A DNA stretch of 64,000 nt from NCBI GenBank assembly GCA_947164985.1, contig CAMUYI010000004.1, positions 62,001 through 126,000 of the forward strand, given 5' to 3'. The notes under the pieces were generated by a model. It was not told the DNA's origin and searched no databases. It saw only the letters and a list, made by a program, of their open reading frames with translations. Of this stretch, positions 58,014-64,000 are shown piece after piece. Position 1 is the stretch's first letter. Every line of letters begins with the position of its first letter. This DNA is from an uncultured Bacteroidales bacterium (GTDB lineage: Bacteria; Bacteroidota; Bacteroidia; Bacteroidales; Paludibacteraceae). The position numbers and the translations under genes are program-made.

Positions 58014-61000
58014 ATGAAAAAGACAAATTTGAATATATTCCGTACTGTAGCCGTCTTGCTTTTCTTGATGGTGGGTTCGGCTGCTGCTTTCGCACAGCTC
58101 GCCGTACAAGGTACGGTAATCGACGCTGCAAACGGAGAACCGATTATTGGTGCGTCTATATTGGAAATGGGTACAACCAATGGTACAATTACCGATTATG
58201 ATGGTAATTTTACTCTGACCGTGAAAGCGGGTGCGAAACTCGCTATCTCCTACATGGGTTACAAAACACAGGAGTTGGAAGCTAAACCGAACATGTCGGT
58301 TAAGTTAGGTGAAGACTCCGAACTTCTCGATGAAGTCGTTGTCGTTGGTTACGGTGTCGTTAAGAAAAACGATGCTACCGGTTCTGTAACCGCCATCAAA
58401 CCCGATGACATGAACAAAGGTCTCCAGACAACGGCTACCGATATGATCTCCGGTAAGATTGCCGGTGTGCAGGTGACCAATGGTGGTGGTACTCCTGGTG
58501 GTGGCGCTACCATCCGTATCCGTGGTGGTTCGTCACTCCGTGCGTCAAACGACCCGTTGATCGTCATCGATGGTCTGGCTATGGATAACAATGGTATTCC
58601 GGGCGCTGCAAGTGGACTCTCAATGGTCAACCCGTCCGATATTGAGACCTTCACTGTCCTTAAAGACGCATCGGCTACCGCAATCTACGGTTCACGTGCT
58701 TCTAACGGTGTCATCCTCATTACAACGAAGAAAGGTGCTGCCGGACAGAAAATGAAAGTGACCTATGATGGTAACGTTTCCTTTGGTACATTGATGGATC
58801 GTGTTCAGGTATTGACCGGCGATGAGACACGCGCTTACGCAGCGGCTCTCGGATATAATCATGATCAGATGAGTTATGTCGGAACGGCGAATACCGATTG
58901 GCAAGACCAGATCTATCGCACCGCTGTTTCTTCTGACCACAACGTTTCTATCACGGGTGGCGTGAAGAATAATGTTGTTAATATGCCGTACCGCGCTTCT
59001 GTTGGTTATACCCTCAACAACGGTATCATCAAGACTTCACAGATGCAACGTGTAACGGGCGCGGTAAACCTCAGCCCTTCATTCTTGGATAATCACCTCA
59101 ACTTCAATTTCAACTTGAAGGGAATGTATATCTATAATAGTTACGAACCCGGTGTAGCCGGCATGGCGCTTTCTATGGATCCTACTCAACCGGTTACTGT
59201 GCCGGAAGAAGGTGTCAAAGGTATCTATGGCGATATGCTCCTCTCATATGCTGATGCAAAGAACTTCGGTTACTATTTCCAACCGACGGAATTGAGCGAT
59301 GCATATGGCGATCCTGCTTGGCCGCGTATTCCGCGTCCGCAATCTAACTATAACCCGGTTTCGGCCCTCAATCAGCAATCGTCTATCGCGAACTCCGGTG
59401 CCTTCATCGGTAATGCGGAAGTCGATTATAAGATTCATGGGTTCGAAGATCTCCACCTCCATGCGAACTTCGGTGCTGATTATTCGTATGGTAAGCAAGA
59501 TTACACGAATCTGCCTACGGGTACAGCTGATTTCTATTATGGTAAAGTGGGATATGACAAGAAACATAAATATAACCTCCAATTCAACGCATACGCCCAA
59601 TATTATAAGGACTTTAACGAGAATCAGCATTTTGACATAATGGCTGGTTATGAGTGGCAGCACTTCTATAACGAAAGCTATTATATCGGTAATGGTTGGT
59701 ATCAACCTACCAGCACCAAGGTGGATTCGAAAGGAAATTCGATGGCTGGAAAGATTGCGAACTACACGACTTCATCCGGTAAGACAGAGAGTTATCTCGT
59801 ATCGTTCTTCGGACGTGTTAACTACATTGGATGGAACCAACTTATGATCACGGCTACCTTCCGTGCTGATGGATCGTCTCGCTTCGCGCCGAATAACCGC
59901 TGGGGATACTTCCCATCTGTGGCTCTCGGTTGGAAGATCAAAGAGTCCTTCATGAAAGATGTCAACTGGCTCAATGACCTCAAACTCCGTCTCGGTTATG
60001 GTATCACCGGTCAGCAGGAGGGTATCGCAGACTACGCATATCTCGCGCAGTATGTGAAAGCCGGAGACTATAGTGTCTATTATCCGGTAGGAGGTGAAAA
60101 TAACTTGGCTACTACCGATAAGGACCTCAATACCGTAGAGCAAGTAACCGACCAAAATGGTAACAAACTCTATTACTCCTTCCGCCCGAAAGCATACAAC
60201 TATGATTTGACGTGGGAGAAGACAACTACCTATAATGCTGGTATTGATTATGCCTTCCTCAACAACCGTATTTCCGGTGCAATCGATTATTATTATCGTA
60301 TTACCAACGACTTGCTGAACGAAGTTCCTGTGGCTGCAGGTACCAACTTCCGTAATAAGGTGGTTCAGAACGTAGGTACATTGACGAACCAAGGTGTTGA
60401 GTTCGCTATCAACGCTGTAGTGCTCGACTATGGAAAGCAATTCAAATGGGATCTTGGCTATAACTTCACATGGAATGATAATAAGATTACGAGTCTTAAT
60501 ACCGGTGAAGACCAGACTCCTATTGCTACTGGTGGCATTGGTGTGGGTCAGGATAATAACGTGCAGCGTCATGCTGTAGGACAGCCTATCTCTTCCTTCT
60601 ATGTGTATGAAACCAAGCAGGGCGTTCGCCCCACAGGTGAGAAATACTGGTACTTCGTCGATAGAGATAAAAACGGTGTCGTAGATGAGAACGATAAGTA
60701 CTACTATCATAGTGCTGCTGCGCCGATTACTATGGGATTCCAAATGAAATTCCAATTCTATGATTTTGACCTAGGAATGTCCTTCCGCGCTTCGATCGGT
60801 AACTATGTATATAACAACGTAAAGGCTTCGAACCTGCAATTCGTTCCGGGAGACAAGTTCAATCAGGGTAACTACCTGCGCGGAATATTGGCAAACAGCT
60901 TCAATGCTTATAATGTGGATAATATGGGACCGAATAAAGTCTATACAAATGAGGAAGGTACCGGTCCTACGCATGCTGAATGGTACTTCGCTGATTACTT

Positions 61001-61214
61001 CGTTGAGGACGCTTCTTTCCTCCGTTGTGATAACATCACCCTCGGTTGGTCGTTCCAACGCCCGAAACTCTCAGGACGTGTGTTCGCTACTGTTAGCAAC
61101 CCGTTCGTTATCTCGAATTATTCTGGTCTTGACCCGGAAATCTTTGGCGGAATTGATAGCAGTATTTACCCGCGTTCAATGACTACCGTTTTGGGTGTTA
61201 ACCTGCAATTCTAA
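58014..61214 (+). CDS. susC: SusC/RagA-type TonB-dependent outer-membrane transporter
   Basis: The 1066-residue protein has a signal peptide, a carboxypeptidase-like domain (VQGTVIDAANGEPIIGASILEMGTT), a TonB box region (LDEVVVVGYGVVKKNDATGS), a plug with VQVTNGGGTPGGGATIRIRGG and IYGSRASNGVILITTKKG, and a barrel ending in LGVNLQF. It imports oligosaccharides across the outer membrane with its SusD lid, the next gene (29 bp away). The sugar cannot be told from the sequence. Confidence 0.96.
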   Translation: MKKTNLNIFRTVAVLLFLMVGSAAAFAQLAVQGTVIDAANGEPIIGASILEMGTTNGTITDYDGNFTLTVKAGAKLAISYMGYKTQELEAKPNMSVKLGEDSELLDEVVVVGYGVVKKNDATGSVTAIKPDDMNKGLQTTATDMISGKIAGVQVTNGGGTPGGGATIRIRGGSSLRASNDPLIVIDGLAMDNNGIPGAASGLSMVNPSDIETFTVLKDASATAIYGSRASNGVILITTKKGAAGQKMKVTYDGNVSFGTLMDRVQVLTGDETRAYAAALGYNHDQMSYVGTANTDWQDQIYRTAVSSDHNVSITGGVKNNVVNMPYRASVGYTLNNGIIKTSQMQRVTGAVNLSPSFLDNHLNFNFNLKGMYIYNSYEPGVAGMALSMDPTQPVTVPEEGVKGIYGDMLLSYADAKNFGYYFQPTELSDAYGDPAWPRIPRPQSNYNPVSALNQQSSIANSGAFIGNAEVDYKIHGFEDLHLHANFGADYSYGKQDYTNLPTGTADFYYGKVGYDKKHKYNLQFNAYAQYYKDFNENQHFDIMAGYEWQHFYNESYYIGNGWYQPTSTKVDSKGNSMAGKIANYTTSSGKTESYLVSFFGRVNYIGWNQLMITATFRADGSSRFAPNNRWGYFPSVALGWKIKESFMKDVNWLNDLKLRLGYGITGQQEGIADYAYLAQYVKAGDYSVYYPVGGENNLATTDKDLNTVEQVTDQNGNKLYYSFRPKAYNYDLTWEKTTTYNAGIDYAFLNNRISGAIDYYYRITNDLLNEVPVAAGTNFRNKVVQNVGTLTNQGVEFAINAVVLDYGKQFKWDLGYNFTWNDNKITSLNTGEDQTPIATGGIGVGQDNNVQRHAVGQPISSFYVYETKQGVRPTGEKYWYFVDRDKNGVVDENDKYYYHSAAAPITMGFQMKFQFYDFDLGMSFRASIGNYVYNNVKASNLQFVPGDKFNQGNYLRGILANSFNAYNVDNMGPNKVYTNEEGTGPTHAEWYFADYFVEDASFLRCDNITLGWSFQRPKLSGRVFATVSNPFVISNYSGLDPEIFGGIDSSIYPRSMTTVLGVNLQF

Positions 61215-61243
61215 TTATCAAAACACTTTAAATATCATATACT

Positions 61244-62956
61244 ATGACAAAGTTATTAAAATATACATGGATCGCGTGCATAGCACTTGCATTCACTTCT
61301 TGTATACAAGATCTTGACACTGTTCCTATCGATGAGAAATCTGAAACGGGTTTTAACCAAGATGCTATCTTTACCAAAATCTATGCTACTTTGGCTACTA
61401 CAGGTCAGAATGTAGATGGTAAGGTCGATGAATCTGGAGATATAACCGGTATTGATGAAGGTACATCCGCTTTCTATCGTATGATGTGGGAGCTGAATGA
61501 GTTCCCTACCGATGAAGGATGGTGGATATGGGGTGACCCGGGTGTAGCAGAAATGCGTACGATGGAATGGCTCGGCGATAACTACCTTGTAAAAGGTTTG
61601 TACTATCGCTATGTGACCGATATTAAGTATTGTAATCACTTCCTTGCGAATGCAGAATCTGCTACTAAAAAGGGTGCTGAGCAATGCGCAGAGGTGCGCT
61701 TTATCCGTGCGCTCAACTATCTGTATTTGCTGGATATGTTCAAGTTCGTGCCCTTCTCAACGAAAGAGAGTACGGATCCCAAGAATTATCCGGATTACCT
61801 CTCTCGTCCGAAGTTGTACGAATGGCTGGAGACAGAGTTAAAGGAGCTTACCGTTATTCTTCCATCGCAACGCCTCGGTAAATACCGTGTTGACCAAACG
61901 GCTGCTTGGATTTTATTGAGCCGTCTGTACCTCAATGCAAAAGTATATATCGGTGAGGAGAAATGGAGTGAAGCGAAAAGTGCTGCGGAAAATGCCCTCT
62001 CAAATACCTATTATCAACTGTTCGAGGAGAGCGTGACCAATAACGACGGTATCGTTTATTCCCCGTACCAGCAACTCTTCATGGGTGATAACGATAGAGA
62101 GACTACGCTCAAAAACAATCCTGGTCCTGCAAGAGAGGCTGTCCTCTTAGTTTATCAGGATGGTAACTACTGCCGTTGCTGGGGTGGTTCCATGTTCGTA
62201 ATCGCCTCTGTGCGCGATGCTGGTATGCTGCCTTGGGGTGTAACGGAGAGTTGGAACTGCTTCCGTACCTCGCCTGAGTTTGTATATAAATTCAAACCCG
62301 AAGAGATTGACAACGATAGTATGGCGAAAATCAAAGCGGACGAATACCATATGCCGATCGTTCTTGGTGACGACCGTGCTATTCTCTGCTCTTATGTGAA
62401 GGCATCGGATAAATCATGGAATCTTAAAGGCGGTAAGAGTTCCAGCCTTTATGACTCATGGTCATGCCCGAAATTCACTGCAGTATATTCTACATCGGAT
62501 AGTCTGAAGCAAGTTCAAAACTCCCACTCACAATGGCCCGATACCGATGTGCCTCTGATCCGTATTGCTGAGGCATACATGACCAAAGCGGAGGCAATGC
62601 TTCGTCTTGGAGATAATGCAGGTGCATTGGATATTATTAATAATGTCATCCGTAAGCGTGCACACGCGAAACCGTTGACATCGTTAACGGAGGATATTAT
62701 GCTGGATGAATGGAGTCGCGAGTTCTGGGGAGAAGGACGTCGTCGTACTGACCTTATCCGTTTTGATCGCTTCGCGGGTGCTAAAGCTGACGCTTCCCAT
62801 TATATGTGGGAGGGACGCCCGGCTACGGCTGCTGAGAAATACAACTGGTTCCCTGTTCCGTCTGATGATAAGAAAACAAATCCGAACTTCAAATCGCAGG
62901 TGGAGAACAAACCGGATGCACTGCCCGGTGGAGACGGATATACCTATTCTAACTAA
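61244..62956 (+). CDS. susD: SusD/RagB-type glycan-binding lipoprotein
   Basis: The signal peptide ends ALAFTSCIQD (lipobox Cys). The SusD fold is seen in VRFIRALNYLYLLDMFKFVPFST, the tetratricopeptide-like helices (AAWILLSRLYLNAKVY) and the C-terminal LGDNAGALDIINNVIRKRAHA and EFWGEGRRRTDLIRFDRF. It sits on the cell surface as a lid for the SusC barrel. At 570 residues the length is usual. Confidence 0.96.
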   Translation: MTKLLKYTWIACIALAFTSCIQDLDTVPIDEKSETGFNQDAIFTKIYATLATTGQNVDGKVDESGDITGIDEGTSAFYRMMWELNEFPTDEGWWIWGDPGVAEMRTMEWLGDNYLVKGLYYRYVTDIKYCNHFLANAESATKKGAEQCAEVRFIRALNYLYLLDMFKFVPFSTKESTDPKNYPDYLSRPKLYEWLETELKELTVILPSQRLGKYRVDQTAAWILLSRLYLNAKVYIGEEKWSEAKSAAENALSNTYYQLFEESVTNNDGIVYSPYQQLFMGDNDRETTLKNNPGPAREAVLLVYQDGNYCRCWGGSMFVIASVRDAGMLPWGVTESWNCFRTSPEFVYKFKPEEIDNDSMAKIKADEYHMPIVLGDDRAILCSYVKASDKSWNLKGGKSSSLYDSWSCPKFTAVYSTSDSLKQVQNSHSQWPDTDVPLIRIAEAYMTKAEAMLRLGDNAGALDIINNVIRKRAHAKPLTSLTEDIMLDEWSREFWGEGRRRTDLIRFDRFAGAKADASHYMWEGRPATAAEKYNWFPVPSDDKKTNPNFKSQVENKPDALPGGDGYTYSN

Positions 62957-63019
62957 TAGAAACATCAACAAAATTGATGATATATTAATTAACATTATTA
63001 ACCAAAATTATTAACAAAA

Positions 63020-64000
63020 ATGAAAAAGTTTTATGCTTTTTTGGCAGCTGCGCTGATGAGTGTTAGCGTATTTGCTTCAAAGGAAGTAGTTCCTTCTGAC
63101 GCTGTTCTCGCTGATTATTACAATCAGGGTGACGTTTGCGTTTGTATTTTCGTTCCGGCAAACATGGCTTGTAACGACATCGTTTTAGCAGGATCTTTCC
63201 TTGCTAATGAGAGTGGTTGGATTACTTCTCCGGTTTCTGCTCTTCCTCATTTCGAAGCGGTTGACGGTTACGACGGCTGGTATGTAGCTTCTTTTACCCC
63301 TGAAGAGGCGCCGAGTGAGGCGGATGGTATTTGCGCTAAGCCGATCATGCTCGATGTAGATGGTAACTTCAACTGGGAGTACCAGATCGGTGCTGCTACC
63401 GCTATCCGCGGTGGTGTAACGGTTGTACCAGGTGCTTATGACGGTGAGATCGACATGAAGCACTACGGTACCGACGCTCCGAACGTATTCACCGTTGATG
63501 CATGGAAGAGTAATCCTTGCACCGCTACCTACCACAACTACACCATTACCGTTGTTAGCGATGGTTGCGGTGGTTATGTAGTTCCGTTCATCATTGGTGC
63601 TATGAACAACTGGAGCTTCGAGCAAATGCAGCTGGATGTTACTAAGTCGCAGGAGAATGGTGTTCCTACTTACTATTACAGCAAGAAGATGGCTGAGGGT
63701 ACTCCGTATCAGATCGTAAGCGGTTTGATGGATGGTCAAGGTGTCGTTCCGGCAGTAGGCGACAGTGCTCCGGCTTGGAATGATATTGCTTATATGCAGA
63801 AACTCGTTGACGAGGTTTGGGCTCGTATCCCGGGTGAGCAAGGTGACAACCAGCTGACCCACGCGGACGCTGAGATCGTTTGGGACCTCCGCGCTGAGGA
63901 TCTCCGTTGGGCTCGTTGCGCTCCTCCTGAGGATCCAGAGTACGTAGTAGTTCGTGTTAACCTTCCGGCTGAGAATGCACCGGAGGCTGTTGAGATCATC
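63020..64000 (+). CDS. Secreted protein of the SusCD locus (cut by window end)
   Basis: An ATG at 63020 opens a frame that runs without a stop to the window end (327 codons). It starts with a signal peptide (MKKFYAFLAAALMSVSVFAS) without a lipobox. Two similar beta-rich blocks follow: VCVCIFVPANMACNDIVLAGSFL and later YTITVVSDGCGGYVVPFIIGAMNNWS, both reminiscent of carbohydrate-binding (starch-binding-like) folds with tryptophans. Its place after SusD is that of SusE/SusF-type binding proteins, but similarity to those families is not clear. Confidence 0.75.
   Translation, partial: MKKFYAFLAAALMSVSVFASKEVVPSDAVLADYYNQGDVCVCIFVPANMACNDIVLAGSFLANESGWITSPVSALPHFEAVDGYDGWYVASFTPEEAPSEADGICAKPIMLDVDGNFNWEYQIGAATAIRGGVTVVPGAYDGEIDMKHYGTDAPNVFTVDAWKSNPCTATYHNYTITVVSDGCGGYVVPFIIGAMNNWSFEQMQLDVTKSQENGVPTYYYSKKMAEGTPYQIVSGLMDGQGVVPAVGDSAPAWNDIAYMQKLVDEVWARIPGEQGDNQLTHADAEIVWDLRAEDLRWARCAPPEDPEYVVVRVNLPAENAPEAVEII

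Noticed and set aside
57995..58180. A 61-codon minus-strand frame opposite the susC start
   Set aside because: It is antisense to a signal peptide and carboxypeptidase-like domain; no support.
59772..60755. A 327-codon minus-strand frame opposite susC
   Set aside because: The plus strand is clearly a SusC barrel; the antisense text has no motif or start context.

Overview
The window is chromosomal DNA from a member of the Bacteroidales, probably an uncultured gut or rumen lineage. The evidence is a SusC/SusD pair, BspA-type leucine-rich repeats, a VirE/DUF3987 primase-helicase module, RimO, UvrA and MutS2 proteins of Bacteroidetes type, and recurrent TTTG-N20-TAnnTTTG promoters with almost no Shine-Dalgarno sites. 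There is no rRNA, tRNA or CRISPR array.

Layout. Positions 1-3.8 kb hold the end of argS, two small envelope proteins, and an nhaC-like antiporter followed by a DUF2851 gene. Positions 3.85-22.45 kb are the most unusual part. The last ~245 bp of rpsA (ribosomal protein S1) occur twice in direct orientation (3847-4094 and 22200-22447, 2 mismatches) and bracket ~18.1 kb. I read this as a genomic island inserted at the 3' end of rpsA. It carries a glycan operon on the minus strand (glf, kpsF-like isomerase, a cytidylyltransferase-RraA fusion, a DUF115/MptE-like protein, a HAD protein, three GT2 glycosyltransferases). Next to it is a phage-like module: DUF3987 primase-helicase with small genes on the minus strand, and divergently two paralogous small proteins, a holin-like protein, a DUF5675 protein and a 35-residue smalltalk-like peptide. 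A decayed inverted copy of the rpsA tail and its downstream DNA lies just inside the left end. The island also holds dense short repeats and recurring hairpins. No integrase is visible.

Positions 22.2-35.8 kb: rpsA, a membrane protein of unknown function, an M23/LysM peptidase, a four-gene overlapping operon (barrel protein, lipase-like lipoprotein, lipoprotein, rlmH), then a glucosaminidase, DUF721, mutS2, a barrel protein and a metallophosphoesterase lipoprotein. Positions 35.8-55.0 kb are an almost continuous, overlapping minus-strand run: recQ, rimO, two HU-type genes (one fused to a membrane segment and LysM), uvrA, a CapD-type dehydratase, a WecA-type transferase, an ABC-F protein, a deacetylase-like protein, two glycosyltransferases, a PL9 pectate lyase and a BspA-like protein. 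Positions 55.6-64.0 kb: an MFS sugar transporter, a lipoprotein, SusC, SusD and a truncated secreted protein, the start of a polysaccharide utilisation locus.

Functionally the window is dominated by surface glycans: making them (two separate loci), remodelling peptidoglycan, and taking glycans up. The best candidates for something undescribed are the rpsA-tail island, its aldolase-cytidylyltransferase fusion beside an arabinose-5-phosphate-isomerase-like gene, and the invasion of coding sequences by short word-like tandem repeats. All calls are from reading the sequence; no database search was run.
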